NCBI RefSeq assembly: GCF_003611035.1
Contig: NZ_CP030033.1
Location: forward strand, 1,302,001 to 1,366,000
Length of the DNA stretch: 64,000 nucleotides
Source: Cryobacterium soli
Lineage (GTDB): Bacteria > Actinomycetota > Actinomycetes > Actinomycetales > Microbacteriaceae
Direction: 5' to 3'
In this document: one piece after another, positions 8,960-17,096 of the stretch
How positions within the stretch are numbered: position 1 is the stretch's first letter
Layout: every line of letters begins with the position of its first letter
Position numbers and translations under genes: made by a program
Notes under the pieces: generated by a model
The model's input: only the letters and a program-made list of their open reading frames with translations
The model's database searches: none
What the model was told of the DNA's origin: nothing

Positions 8960-9145
8960 TCAGATGCCGCTGACCCGGTTGATGGCCTGCTCGAAGATCC
9001 CGCTGAGCGCGGGCCCGGCCAGACCCCAGATGATCATCACCAACCCAGCCGTCATTAATGTGATCAAGACCCATCCGGGCACATCGCCCCGGTCGTCGTG
9101 CAGTCCGGCGCGGAAACGGTTGTACAGCGGGGTGGTGAGGCTCAC
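8960..9145 (-). CDS. Small Flp-type pilin candidate, 61 aa
   Basis: GTG 9145 follows a GCAGGA ribosome site. The 61-residue product (MSLTTPLYNRFRAGLHDDRGDVPGWV...) has a polar lead, then LITLMTAGLVMIIWGLAGPAL, a single hydrophobic helix, and a short tail. Position and size match the Flp pilin gene of mycobacterial and corynebacterial Tad loci (Rv3656c position). If cleavage follows RG, mature position 5 is Trp, so the canonical Glu5 of type IV/Flp pilins is absent. It may be the major pilin of an unusual type or an assembly factor. About 60 bp separate it from tadC. Confidence 0.75.
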   Translation of the reverse strand: MSLTTPLYNRFRAGLHDDRGDVPGWVLITLMTAGLVMIIWGLAGPALSGIFEQAINRVSGI

Positions 9146-9206
9146 GGTGTCCTGCTTTCTCTGGGGTGGTGCACGAACGGAACGGGATGGTTCGGGTCAG
9201 AAACGT

Positions 9207-10142
9207 CTAGAAACCTGCCTGCAGCACGAAAAGGCCGGGGAAGATCGCGAACAGGATGGTCATCGGCAGGATCAGGAAGACCAGCGGCACCATCATGGCC
9301 ACCTCCTTCTTCCCGGCGGCCTCGAGTAGGGTGCGCTTGGCTTCCTCACGGCCGTCCTGCGCCTGCGCCCGTAGTACCTCGGCGAGCGGAGATCCGCGGT
9401 CGATCGCGCCGACGACCTGGTCCACGAAACGGGTGAGCGAGGTCAGCCGCATCCGCCGGGACAGTTCGGTGAGCGCCGTGGTGACGGACACGCCCGCGTG
9501 CACGTCGTTGATCAGCCCGGCGAACTCCCGCGACAGCTCCCCCGATGTGCTGCCGGACACCCGGCGCAGGGCGTCGAGGATGCCTTCGCCGGCCGCGAGC
9601 GACAGGGTCAGGAACTCGAGGATGGTGGGCAGTTCACTGTCGATGCGGGCCAGGCGCGCCGTGGCAGCCCGTTTGAGGACCGTGTCGCGCAGCACGACAC
9701 CCGCCGCCGCCGCCGTGACGGGCGCAGCGACCTGCACGATGAGCGGCCACCCGCGGCCGAGTGGGGTGCCGACCACCACGAGAAGCGCGCCCGCCGCGGC
9801 GATCAGGGCCCACGCGAGTTGCTCCGACCGGAACGCATCGACAGTGCGGGTGGACCCGGATTGCCGCAGCCGGCGCTCCACGGCGTCTGCGCCACCCAAC
9901 GCGCTGGCGAGGGCCTGCGCGAGCGACCCGAATACTGGCGAGAAGAGCGTTCCCAGCACCGGAATCGGGTCGATGGAACGGCGGCCGACGAACACCCGAG
10001 CCTCCCCGGACACATCGAGAAGGTACGGGGCCAACCTGTGGGCGAGCCGGGGCCGGCTCAGCCGGGGCGTGAGGCTCACCAGCGACCAGAGCCCGATGCC
10101 GAGCACCGCGCCGAAGAACGCACCCCAGGCCAGCGCGGTCAT
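9207..10142 (-). CDS. Tad pilus inner-membrane protein TadC
   Basis: 311 residues from ATG 10142, overlapping the tadB stop as ATGA. It carries a type II secretion GspF/TadC domain: LARIDSELPTILEFLTLSLAAGEGILDALRRVS is the first cytoplasmic helical motif, followed by SLTRFVDQVVGAIDRGSPLAEVLRAQAQDGREE. The C-terminal hydrophobic pair MMVPLVFLILPMTILFAIFPGLFVLQ is characteristic. The N-terminus has a helix at about residues 4-25 and two more near 110-155. With TadB it forms the platform on which the ATPase acts to assemble pilins. The frame continues open upstream through tadB in another register, but the ATGA coupling fixes the start. Confidence 0.88.
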   Translation of the reverse strand: MTALAWGAFFGAVLGIGLWSLVSLTPRLSRPRLAHRLAPYLLDVSGEARVFVGRRSIDPIPVLGTLFSPVFGSLAQALASALGGADAVERRLRQSGSTRTVDAFRSEQLAWALIAAAGALLVVVGTPLGRGWPLIVQVAAPVTAAAAGVVLRDTVLKRAATARLARIDSELPTILEFLTLSLAAGEGILDALRRVSGSTSGELSREFAGLINDVHAGVSVTTALTELSRRMRLTSLTRFVDQVVGAIDRGSPLAEVLRAQAQDGREEAKRTLLEAAGKKEVAMMVPLVFLILPMTILFAIFPGLFVLQAGF

Positions 10143-10999
10143 TGGAACCACCGCCGTTCCTCGGGCAACCGGCCCAGCGCGAGCATCACCCGGTAGGCCA
10201 GCACCGAGACCGTGAGGCCGCCGAGGATCACGACGGTACCCGCCGCGGTGTTGAACGCCTGCGCCGCCTCCGGCCGGGTGCTGATGAGAACCAGCACGAT
10301 CCACGGGGCCGCCACCCCGAGGCGCGCCGCGTTCACCACCCAGGACTGCTTGGCCTCCACCTCGGCGCGCACCGCCGCATCCTGCCGTAACCAGCTGGAC
10401 AGACTGCGCAGCACCACGGTGAGGTCGCTGCCGCCCACCTCCCGCGCCATACGGAGGGTTTCCAACAGCCGGTCGGCGAACGGGTCGGCGAGGGACGACT
10501 TGAGCGTGTCGACGCAATAGCCGAAGTTGCCGGTGGCCCGGTAATCGCGTTCGAACTCGGCGAACGCCACCCGGGTGGGCACCGGACCGGACTGCGCCAG
10601 GCTGCTCACCGCGTCGGGCAGCGCCAATCCCGAGCGCACGGCGGAAACCAGGTGGTCCACGACATCGGGCCACACCGTGCGGTTGAGCCGCCGCCGGGCC
10701 CGCGCCCGCCAGAGCACGATCAGACTGGGCAGGACCAGCCAGAGCACCCCGGCCACCACGGTGAGAGCCCGCACCCCGAGGATCGCTTCGGCGAGCGCCG
10801 CGGCCGCCACCGCCAGAACCCAGGAAACCGTCGCGAACACCGACAGCGGCAGCCCGCCCAGGCCGGCCTGGGCAAGTCGGGCCCGCCAGCCATCCGTCAG
10901 CCGGTTGCCGCGCCGGCGTGTGGTGGCGGACGGCCAGAGGAACGGCGCGCTGAGCAGCACGAGTCCGGCACCCAGGAGACTGCCCAGCACAAGGGTCAT
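10139..10999 (-). CDS. Tad pilus inner-membrane protein TadB
   Basis: 286 residues from ATG 10999, overlapping the tadA stop as ATGA. Hydrophobic helices occur at residues 1-24, about 55-100 and near 225-275. The central GspF-like domain includes VWPDVVDHLVSAVRSGLALPDAVSSLAQSGPVP and the later LLETLRMAREVGGSDLTVVLRSLSSWLRQD, typical of TadB. It pairs with TadC to form the membrane platform of the Flp pilus machine. The order tadA-tadB-tadC-pilin-tadE-tadE-like-tadG-like matches actinobacterial Tad loci. Confidence 0.88.
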   Translation of the reverse strand: MTLVLGSLLGAGLVLLSAPFLWPSATTRRRGNRLTDGWRARLAQAGLGGLPLSVFATVSWVLAVAAAALAEAILGVRALTVVAGVLWLVLPSLIVLWRARARRRLNRTVWPDVVDHLVSAVRSGLALPDAVSSLAQSGPVPTRVAFAEFERDYRATGNFGYCVDTLKSSLADPFADRLLETLRMAREVGGSDLTVVLRSLSSWLRQDAAVRAEVEAKQSWVVNAARLGVAAPWIVLVLISTRPEAAQAFNTAAGTVVILGGLTVSVLAYRVMLALGRLPEERRWFQ

Positions 11000-12228
11000 G
11001 CCGCTCCCCTCCGGAGCACGTCGGCCGGGTCCAAACCGGCGGCGCGGAATTTGGCGAGCTTGGTGGGGAAACCGCCGGTGTGCTCGAGGACACCATTCGT
11101 CATCTGGAACAGCGGGCTGGCCTCGATCGTGGCGCCGCTGAGCTGGCCGCTCGGCGCGATGATCTCGGTCACCCGGCGCCGGCCGCGCCCGTCCATCTCG
11201 CAGTGCACGACGATGTCGATGCAGCCGGCCACGGTGGGAAGCACGAACGACGAGTCGATGTTGCGGCCGGCCAGGAGCGGCAGCGTCGACAGCTTGGCCA
11301 GCGCGTCCCGTGCACTGTTGGCGTGGATGGAGCACATACCCGGCAGGCCGCTGTTCAGCGCGATGAGCAGGTCGAGGCTCTCGGCCTCCCGCACTTCGCC
11401 CACCACCAGCCGGTCGGGCCGCATCCGCAGGGATTCCTTGATCAGCCGGCGCAGGGTGATCTCGCCGGTGCCCTCCAGGCTGGGCTGCCGGCACTGCATG
11501 GCCACGACGTCCCGGGCGGCCACGCTCAGTTCGAAGGTCTCCTCCACCGTGATGATGCGTTCGGTGCGCGGCGCGGCCGCAAGCAGCGCGTTGAGCAGGG
11601 TGGTCTTGCCGGTCTGTGTCGCCCCGCAAACCAGGATGTTCTGCCCGCCTCGCACGCACACTCGAAGGAACTCGGCGGCCGGCTGAGTCAGGGCTCCCAG
11701 GGCCACGAGCTGGGCGAGATCGCGGATGCGCCGGGTGAACTTGCGGATGTTCACCGACCAGAACCGCTGGGTGATGTCCGGGATCACCACGTGCAGGCGC
11801 GACCCATCGGGCAGGGATGCGTCGACGAACGGGGAGGACAGGTCGACGCGGCGGCCAGAGGCCTGCAGCATCCGTTCGACGAGGTCGCGCACCTCGCGCT
11901 CCGTCAGCACCATGGTCGTCAGCTCCGGAACGCCGTCTCGGGCCACGAACACCCGGCTGGGCGCGTTGATCCAGATCTCCTCGATGTCGGGGTCGTCCAG
12001 GAACGGCTGCAGCGCCCCGAACCCGGTGAGGGCGGCGACCACCTCACGGGCGGCCTGGAACTCGTCGGCGAGCAGAGGCGCGGACCCGCCGAGGGCGCGC
12101 TCGCTGTACCGGCGCACCTCGTCGCGCACATACTGGTCGGTGAGGGTGCCGTCGCCGGCCAGATCGACGCCGTCGCGGCGCACGCGGAGCCGCACCTGCT
12201 CGGTGATGATGCGCACGGCCTCGCTCAT
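10996..12228 (-). CDS. Tad pilus assembly ATPase TadA/CpaF
   Basis: 410 residues; first gene of the Tad operon. Walker A is GATQTGKTT (residues 202-210). The VEETFELSV segment (about 228-236) resembles the Asp/Glu box, LVVGEVREAE is the Walker B region, and GLPGMCSIHANSARDAL holds the His box. The N-terminal domain (DPDIEEIWINAPSRVFVARDG) is the CpaF-type all-beta domain. It is a hexameric secretion ATPase that powers pilus assembly. No TadZ/Ssd or prepilin peptidase gene precedes it here: the next feature upstream is an oppositely oriented tRNA, about 100 bp away, so the operon promoter must lie in that gap. Confidence 0.93.
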   Translation of the reverse strand: MSEAVRIITEQVRLRVRRDGVDLAGDGTLTDQYVRDEVRRYSERALGGSAPLLADEFQAAREVVAALTGFGALQPFLDDPDIEEIWINAPSRVFVARDGVPELTTMVLTEREVRDLVERMLQASGRRVDLSSPFVDASLPDGSRLHVVIPDITQRFWSVNIRKFTRRIRDLAQLVALGALTQPAAEFLRVCVRGGQNILVCGATQTGKTTLLNALLAAAPRTERIITVEETFELSVAARDVVAMQCRQPSLEGTGEITLRRLIKESLRMRPDRLVVGEVREAESLDLLIALNSGLPGMCSIHANSARDALAKLSTLPLLAGRNIDSSFVLPTVAGCIDIVVHCEMDGRGRRRVTEIIAPSGQLSGATIEASPLFQMTNGVLEHTGGFPTKLAKFRAAGLDPADVLRRGAA

Positions 12229-12267
12229 ACAGGCATCCTGCTGCAGAAGCCCCGAGGCGCGTGCGAG

Positions 12268-12276
12268 TTATCCACA
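12268..12276 (+). other. Perfect DnaA-box-like TTATCCACA
   Basis: TTATCCACA matches the DnaA box consensus exactly and lies in the tadA promoter gap. Its surroundings (GTGCGAGTTATCCACAGG) closely resemble those of a second site at 36819-36827 (GTGCAAGTTATCCACAGG). A third lies at 42732-42740. Binding by DnaA is not shown by the sequence alone. Confidence 0.5.
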
Positions 12277-12327
12277 GGGGCCGTTTCAGCACCGAAACAG
12301 CGGGCACTCTAGACTGGAGCCGCACTC

Positions 12328-12409
12328 GCGGGAGTGGTGAAATTGGTATACACGCAGGTTTTAGGTACCTGTGCCGGAAGGCGTGAGGGTTCAAGTCCCT
12401 TCTCCCGCA
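12328..12409 (+). tRNA. tRNA-Leu (anticodon UAG)
   Basis: The acceptor stem pairs GCGGGAG (12328-12334) with CTCCCGC (12402-12408), with discriminator A at 12409 followed by CC, so the final A of CCA is not encoded. The anticodon arm is CAGGT-TTTAGGT-ACCTG, giving anticodon UAG, which reads CUA/CUG-type Leu codons. A long variable arm (GCCGGAAGGC) and the T-arm AGGGTTCAAGTCCCT are present, as expected for a class II tRNA. No flanking integrase is seen. Confidence 0.95.
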
Positions 12410-12495
12410 CCGACGGGCGTCGGCGTCAGCACACAGGAGCTGAACGGCTCCGCTGCCACCGAGAAATATTCTCAATTCTGGCCACTCGATTCTGC

Positions 12496-12514
12496 TTAGG
12501 TTAGGATTGCCTTA
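12496..12514. promoter_or_regulatory. IdeR/DtxR iron box
   Basis: TTAGGTTAGGATTGCCTTA closely matches the IdeR/DtxR operator consensus TTAGGTTAGSCTAACCTAA, with a perfect left half and an imperfect right half. It lies 26-44 bp before the heme oxygenase ATG. Under iron-replete conditions Fe(II)-IdeR would repress transcription. Match seen in sequence; regulation inferred. Confidence 0.75.
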
Positions 12515-12539
12515 CTCGTCCTCCAGCAGATCGGTTCCC

Positions 12540-13202
12540 ATGACCGCGACCCACGGCACCACCCCGCACACCCTGGACCAGCAGCCCAGCCTGGCCGAGT
12601 ACCTCCGGGCAAGTTCCAGCGGTCAGCACCGCGACACCGAGACCCGGTCCTTCATCACCGAGCTGATGAGCGGCCACCTCTCGCTCGAGGACTACACGCG
12701 CTACCTCGGCCAATACGCCTGGGTCTATGAGGCGCTCGAACAACTCGTCGACAGGGTGTCCCAGATCGACCATCTCGATCTCTTCGATCCCGACCTTGAG
12801 CGGCTGCCCGCCATCGAGAGCGACCTTGCCGCACTCGGCGTGCGGGACTGGCGCCACGAACATCCGCCGCTGCCGGCCACGACCGCGTACATCGAACACC
12901 TGCAGTCGCTCACCAATGCCGACAGCGTGCGCTGCCTGGCGCACCACTACACCCGCTACCTCGGCGACCTCTCCGGCGGGCAGGCCATCGCCTCGCTTGT
13001 GGCCCGGCACTATGGCGCGGAGCCCGAGCAGCTCGGCTTCTACAGGTTCGACGCGATCAACAACATCGTGCAGTACAAGCGTGCGTACCGGGACCGGCTC
13101 AACGCCCTCTCGCTGGCGCCCGCCGACGTGGACACCCTCGTCGCCGAGGTCGATGCGGCGTTCACCTATAACGGCGCGGTCTTCGACGGGTTGGCGAACT
13201 AA
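12540..13202 (+). CDS. Heme oxygenase (biliverdin-producing), HmuO-like
   Basis: 220 residues. It opens heme to biliverdin, CO and Fe(II), so that iron can be recovered from host or environmental heme. The proximal ligand His30 lies in SSSGQHRDTETRSF, and the distal-helix glycine motif is YLGDLSGGQ, with LAHHYTRYLG just before it, as in HmuO and HO-1. ATG 12540 is chosen because the upstream in-frame TTG at 12507 would lie inside the iron box; the ribosome site is weak. The gene is probably iron-repressed through that box. A DedA gene begins three bases after its stop, so the two are cotranscribed. Confidence 0.93.
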   Translation: MTATHGTTPHTLDQQPSLAEYLRASSSGQHRDTETRSFITELMSGHLSLEDYTRYLGQYAWVYEALEQLVDRVSQIDHLDLFDPDLERLPAIESDLAALGVRDWRHEHPPLPATTAYIEHLQSLTNADSVRCLAHHYTRYLGDLSGGQAIASLVARHYGAEPEQLGFYRFDAINNIVQYKRAYRDRLNALSLAPADVDTLVAEVDAAFTYNGAVFDGLAN

Positions 13203-13205
13203 CCG

Positions 13206-13883
13206 ATGCTGCGCACGGCGGCACTCGACGGCCAGCTCAGCGATTTCCTCGCGAGTACCGGCGTTGTGTTGTTCTACCTGCTGGTCTGGGCGCTCGTGTT
13301 CGCGGGCACCGCCCTGTTCCTGGGCGTCTTCATCCCGTTCATCACGGGCGACTCCCTGCTCTTCGGCTCGGGGCTGGTGGCGGCGTCGAGTTCGAACCTC
13401 AACATCGTGGTCCTCGCCGTCGGCATCGGAATCGCCGCGTTCCTCGGCGACCAGGTGGGATTCCTGCTCGGCCGCCGCTACGGCCGGGGATACCTGGACC
13501 GGCGCGGCGGACGCCGCACCCAGCTGGCCATCGTGAAGACGGAGTCGTTCTACCTCAAGTACGGCTGGTGGGCCGTGGTGGTGGCGCGCTTCATGCCCTG
13601 GGCGCGGGTGTTCGTGCCCGTCGTGGCGGGCGTCGGACGGATGAACTACTACAAGTTCCTCACCAGCAACGTGGTGGGAGCGCTGGCCTGGGGCGTGGGC
13701 ATCACCCTGACCGGCTATTACGCCGCTGCCATCCCTGGGGTCAAGAGTGCGGCGTATGTGATCGCCGCGTTCTTCATCACGGCGTCGATCGTCTTCGGCC
13801 TGCGCACGTGGCTGGCCGACCGCGCCCAGACCCGGCTCGAGGCTCAGACCAGTACCGGTCCTCACAACACTTTGGGGGGTTAG
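13206..13883 (+). CDS. DedA family membrane protein
   Basis: 225 residues with about five hydrophobic segments. DedA/SNARE-associated domain marks include FLGVFIPFITGDSLLFGSGL near the N-terminus, FLGDQVGFLLGRRYGRGYLDR in the middle, and ARFMPWARVFVPVVAGVGRMNYYKFLTSNVVG, the conserved R-x-x-P-hydrophobic-R/V-x-x-x-P-x-x-A-G motif. DedA proteins act in lipid-carrier (undecaprenyl phosphate or phospholipid) flipping and membrane homeostasis. It starts three bases after the heme oxygenase stop, so it would share iron control, which is unusual. A second DedA gene follows after about 110 bp. Confidence 0.88.
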   Translation: MLRTAALDGQLSDFLASTGVVLFYLLVWALVFAGTALFLGVFIPFITGDSLLFGSGLVAASSSNLNIVVLAVGIGIAAFLGDQVGFLLGRRYGRGYLDRRGGRRTQLAIVKTESFYLKYGWWAVVVARFMPWARVFVPVVAGVGRMNYYKFLTSNVVGALAWGVGITLTGYYAAAIPGVKSAAYVIAAFFITASIVFGLRTWLADRAQTRLEAQTSTGPHNTLGG

Positions 13884-13991
13884 CCCACCCCTTGATCAGG
13901 GTTTCCGGCCGGGTTTACGCGATAACCTGTAGCGACGCATGCGATCACCGCCGACTGGCCGATCTAGCCGCCGACGACTGGAGTTTTCTTC

Positions 13992-14723
13992 GTGATTAAC
14001 ACCGCACTCATCCCGTGGCTCGACCCGGAGATCCTTATCAACGGATTCGGGCCGTGGGCTCTGCTGGGCGTCTGCGCGATCGTCTTCGCGGAGACGGGCC
14101 TCCTGATCGGATTCCTGCTTCCCGGCGACACTCTGCTGGTGATCACCGGTCTGTTCGTCTTCTTCGACATCATCAAGATCGATATCTGGTGGGTCGCCCT
14201 GGCCATCGGAGGCGCCGCGTTCGTCGGCGGCGAGGTGGGCTATCTGATCGGCCATCGCCTCGGCCCGCGGGTGTTCGAGCGCAAGGAATCCGGGCTCTTC
14301 AGCGTCAAGAACGTGCAACGCACCAACGCCTTCTTTGTACGGTTCGGCGGCTTCGCCGTGATCGCCGCCCGCTTCGTGCCGATCGTGCGCACCTTCGCCC
14401 CGGTCGCCGCGGGAGTGGGGCACATGGACTACCGCAAGTACAGCCTGTACAACTTCATCGGCGCCATGATCTGGGGAGCCGGGCTCACCTTCTTCGGCTA
14501 CTTCCTGGGCTACATCCCGCCGCTGGCGGACTTCGTCCGCGCCTACATCGACCTGATCCTGCTCGGCGCCGTGGTGCTCACACTGCTGCCCACCATCTAC
14601 CACTACGTGCAGTCGATGGTGAAGGCCCGCCGCGAGGCCCGCGCCGGCGTCGTCGACGGCGAGAAGCTCGTGCTCGACCCCGAGACCTTCGACACCAACA
14701 ACGACGGCAAGCACGAGGCCTGA
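13992..14723 (+). CDS. DedA family membrane protein (second copy)
   Basis: 243 residues from GTG 13992. The pattern is canonical: VFAETGLLIGFLLPGDTLLVITGL, then GGEVGYLIGHRLGPRVFERKES, then AARFVPIVRTFAPVAAGVGHMDYRKYSLYNFIGAMIW. The C-terminal helix is followed by a charged tail ending DPETFDTNNDGKHEA. It is closer to the standard DedA type than its neighbour. Likely function is the same class of membrane lipid transport. The roughly 110-bp gap, with an AT-poor spacer, suggests it has its own promoter. Confidence 0.92.
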   Translation: MINTALIPWLDPEILINGFGPWALLGVCAIVFAETGLLIGFLLPGDTLLVITGLFVFFDIIKIDIWWVALAIGGAAFVGGEVGYLIGHRLGPRVFERKESGLFSVKNVQRTNAFFVRFGGFAVIAARFVPIVRTFAPVAAGVGHMDYRKYSLYNFIGAMIWGAGLTFFGYFLGYIPPLADFVRAYIDLILLGAVVLTLLPTIYHYVQSMVKARREARAGVVDGEKLVLDPETFDTNNDGKHEA

Positions 14724-14738
14724 GCCCCTCCCGGCCGG

Positions 14739-15659
14739 TCAGCGGTGCGAGTGCAGCGTGTGGTCCGCATCCGCTGCGTGGTCGGCCGGTTCCAGCTGGA
14801 ACGTTGAGTGCTCCACGTCGAAATGATGCGACAGGCACTCGGACAGCTCGCTCAGCAGCTCTCCCGCCCGGCCTGAGGCGAGCAACTCCGGCTCGACGAC
14901 CACGTGAGCGCTGAACACGTGCGAGCCCGACGTGATGGCCCAGACGTGCACGTCGTGCACGGCTACGACCCCAGGGGTGTCCTGCAGGTGCTGCCGGATC
15001 TCCTGCACGTCGGTGTCGGCGGGCGTCGACTCGCTGAACACCCGCACCACGTCGCGCAGCAGGCCGATCGCCCGTGGCACGATCATCGCGGCGATCACGA
15101 GCGAGGCGATGGAGTCGGCCTGCGCGAATCCCGTGGTGAGGATAAGCACGGCCGCGACGATCACGGCCACCGAGCCCAAAGCATCCCCGAGCACCTCGAG
15201 ATAGGCGCCGCGCATGTTGATGGAGCCGGCAGCCGCCGGGCGCAGCAGCAGGATGCCCACGACATTGGCGAGCAGGCCGATCACGGCGACGACGAGCATC
15301 GGCATCGCCAACACCTCGGGCGGGTCGCCCTGCACCAGCCGGTTCACCGCACCGACGACGACGAACCCGGCGACCACGAGCAGGATGAGGCCGTTCAGCA
15401 TGGCCCCGAACACCTCGGCGCGCTGGTAGCCGAACGTCTGCCGGTCGGTCGCCGGGCGGGCCGCGACGACCGTGGCCGTGAGCGCGATGATGAGGCCGGC
15501 GAGGTCGGAGAACATGTGGCCGGCATCGGCCAGCAGGGCAAGGGAGCCGGTGATCCACGCGCCGATGACCTCGGCCACGAGCACCACGCTGACGATGCCG
15601 ATCACGATCGACAGACGCGACCGATTGCGCGTTGACGAGGATGCGTGATCGTGGCCCAT
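14739..15659 (-). CDS. CDF-family cation efflux protein
   Basis: 306 residues from ATG 15659, preceded by GGAGG. Six hydrophobic helices; the metal site marks are LALLADAGHMFSDLAGL (helix II) and YLEVLGDALGSVAV (helix V), giving the HD-x3-D / H/D-x3-D layout of the CzcD/ZitB group. The cytoplasmic domain (VAVHDVHVWAITSGSHVFSAHVVVEP) is the usual ferredoxin-like fold, and the tail is histidine-rich (HAADADHTLHSHR). The histidine-rich start MGHDHASSS also fits. Expected to export Zn(II), Cd(II) or Co(II) in exchange for protons. Confidence 0.93.
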   Translation of the reverse strand: MGHDHASSSTRNRSRLSIVIGIVSVVLVAEVIGAWITGSLALLADAGHMFSDLAGLIIALTATVVAARPATDRQTFGYQRAEVFGAMLNGLILLVVAGFVVVGAVNRLVQGDPPEVLAMPMLVVAVIGLLANVVGILLLRPAAAGSINMRGAYLEVLGDALGSVAVIVAAVLILTTGFAQADSIASLVIAAMIVPRAIGLLRDVVRVFSESTPADTDVQEIRQHLQDTPGVVAVHDVHVWAITSGSHVFSAHVVVEPELLASGRAGELLSELSECLSHHFDVEHSTFQLEPADHAADADHTLHSHR

Positions 15660-15774
15660 GCCTCCACGGTACGAGCCTGCCGGGGCGAAAGCGAGCCCCG
15701 CCGCTAGTTGGGAATGAGTGCCGTTCTCAGCTGGCCGAGACCGGTCGGCGGTCCCGAGCGAATTGCGAGTCGGA

Positions 15775-16362
15775 TCAGCCCAAAAGCTCAGTGAGAACGG
15801 GGCCGAGCGCGGCGAACGCGATGGCACGGTGGCTCTCGGCATTCTTCACGTCGGCCGGCAGCTCGGCAGCCGAGACATCGTGGCCGTCAGGCTGGAAGAT
15901 CGGGTCGTAACCGAATCCGCCGCCGCCGGCCGGGGCGTGCAGGATGCGGCCCGGCCACTCCCCCGTGACAGAGCGCTCCACACCGTTCGGGAGGGCCAAC
16001 GCGGCCACACAGGTGAAGTGCCCGGCACGGTGCTCGTCGGCCATGTCGCTGATCTGCCAGAGCAGCAGGCGCAGGTTCTCCTCCGAGTCCCTGGCGGGGC
16101 CGCCCCAGCGGGCGGAGAAGATGCCGGGCGCGCCGCCCAGCACATCCACGCAGATACCCGAGTCGTCGGCGATGGCCGGCAGCCCGGTGTGCACGGCGGC
16201 GGCGCGCGCCTTGATCAGCGCGTTCTCGGTGAAGGTGGCACCGTTCTCGACCGGCTCCGGCCCGTCGTAGGCCAGAACCTCCAGGCCCGGGAGCATGGGG
16301 GCGAGGATGCGGCGGAGTTCCTCGACCTTGTGGGCGTTATGGGTGGCGAGAACGACGCGCAT
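15775..16362 (-). CDS. rdgB: XTP/dITP pyrophosphatase (RdgB/HAM1)
   Basis: 195 residues. It removes non-canonical purine triphosphates (ITP, dITP, XTP) to keep them out of DNA and RNA. Motifs: VVLATHNAHKVEEL at the N-terminus, FTENALIKARAAA, DDSGICVDVLGGAPGIFSARWGG for substrate and metal, and GGGGFGYDPIFQPDGHDVSAAEL at the C-terminal side. ATG 16362 overlaps the rph stop (TGATG), so it is the third gene of murI-rph-rdgB. The rph-rdgB pairing is widespread in actinobacteria. Confidence 0.96.
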   Translation of the reverse strand: MRVVLATHNAHKVEELRRILAPMLPGLEVLAYDGPEPVENGATFTENALIKARAAAVHTGLPAIADDSGICVDVLGGAPGIFSARWGGPARDSEENLRLLLWQISDMADEHRAGHFTCVAALALPNGVERSVTGEWPGRILHAPAGGGGFGYDPIFQPDGHDVSAAELPADVKNAESHRAIAFAALGPVLTELLG

Positions 16363-17096
16363 CAACGGCCCAGCGTGGTCTTCTGCAGGTCGGTGAGCGT
16401 GATCGCCCCGCCGAGGGCGAGGTCGAGCAGCGAGTCGAGTTCGTTGCGGTCGAAGGGGGCGCCCTCGGCGGTGCCCTGCACCTCGATGAACTTGCCCCGG
16501 CCGGTGACGACGACGTTCATGTCGGTCTCGGCGCGCACGTCTTCGGTGTACGCCAGGTCGAGCATCGGCACCCCGGCGATGATGCCCACCGAGACGGCGG
16601 CGACGCTGTCGGTGAGCGGCTGGGCCTTCTGGGCGATGAACTTCTTCTCCCGGCCCCACTCGAGGGCGTCGGCGAGAGCCACATAGGCGCCGGTGATGGC
16701 TGCCGTGCGGGTTCCGCCGTCGGCCTGGAGCACGTCGCAGTCGATGACGATGGTGTTCTCGCCGAGCGCCTTCATGTCCACCACGGCGCGGAGGCTCCGG
16801 CCGATAAGGCGGCTGATCTCGTGGGTGCGGCCGCCGATGCGACCCTTGACCGATTCTCGGTCCATCCGGGAGTTCGTGGAGCGCGGCAGCATCGAGTACT
16901 CGGCGGTGACCCAGCCCTTGCCCTTGCCGGCCATCCAGCGGGGCACACCGTTGGTGAACGACGCCGTGGCGAGCACCTTGGTGCGACCGAACGAAATGAG
17001 GGCGGAGCCTTCGGCTTGCTCGCTCCAACCGCGTTCGATGGTCACGGGACGCAGTTGGTCGTTGGTGCGGCCATCGGCACGCAGGATGTCGGTCAC
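16362..17096 (-). CDS. rph: Ribonuclease PH
   Basis: 244 residues. A phosphorolytic 3'-5' exoribonuclease that trims tRNA 3' ends. Family marks: [90 protein letters not shown] (metal and phosphate site), and [22 protein letters not shown] 17096 overlaps the murI stop as GTGA. The length matches the family. No sign of the C-terminal frameshift known from some E. coli strains. Confidence 0.97.
   Translation of the reverse strand: MTDILRADGRTNDQLRPVTIERGWSEQAEGSALISFGRTKVLATASFTNGVPRWMAGKGKGWVTAEYSMLPRSTNSRMDRESVKGRIGGRTHEISRLIGRSLRAVVDMKALGENTIVIDCDVLQADGGTRTAAITGAYVALADALEWGREKKFIAQKAQPLTDSVAAVSVGIIAGVPMLDLAYTEDVRAETDMNVVVTGRGKFIEVQGTAEGAPFDRNELDSLLDLALGGAITLTDLQKTTLGR

Noticed and set aside
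15716..15772. Possible further copy of the TTGCCG inverted-repeat family (GAATTGCGAGTC)
   Set aside because: Only a short partial match; the palindrome is not recognisable.
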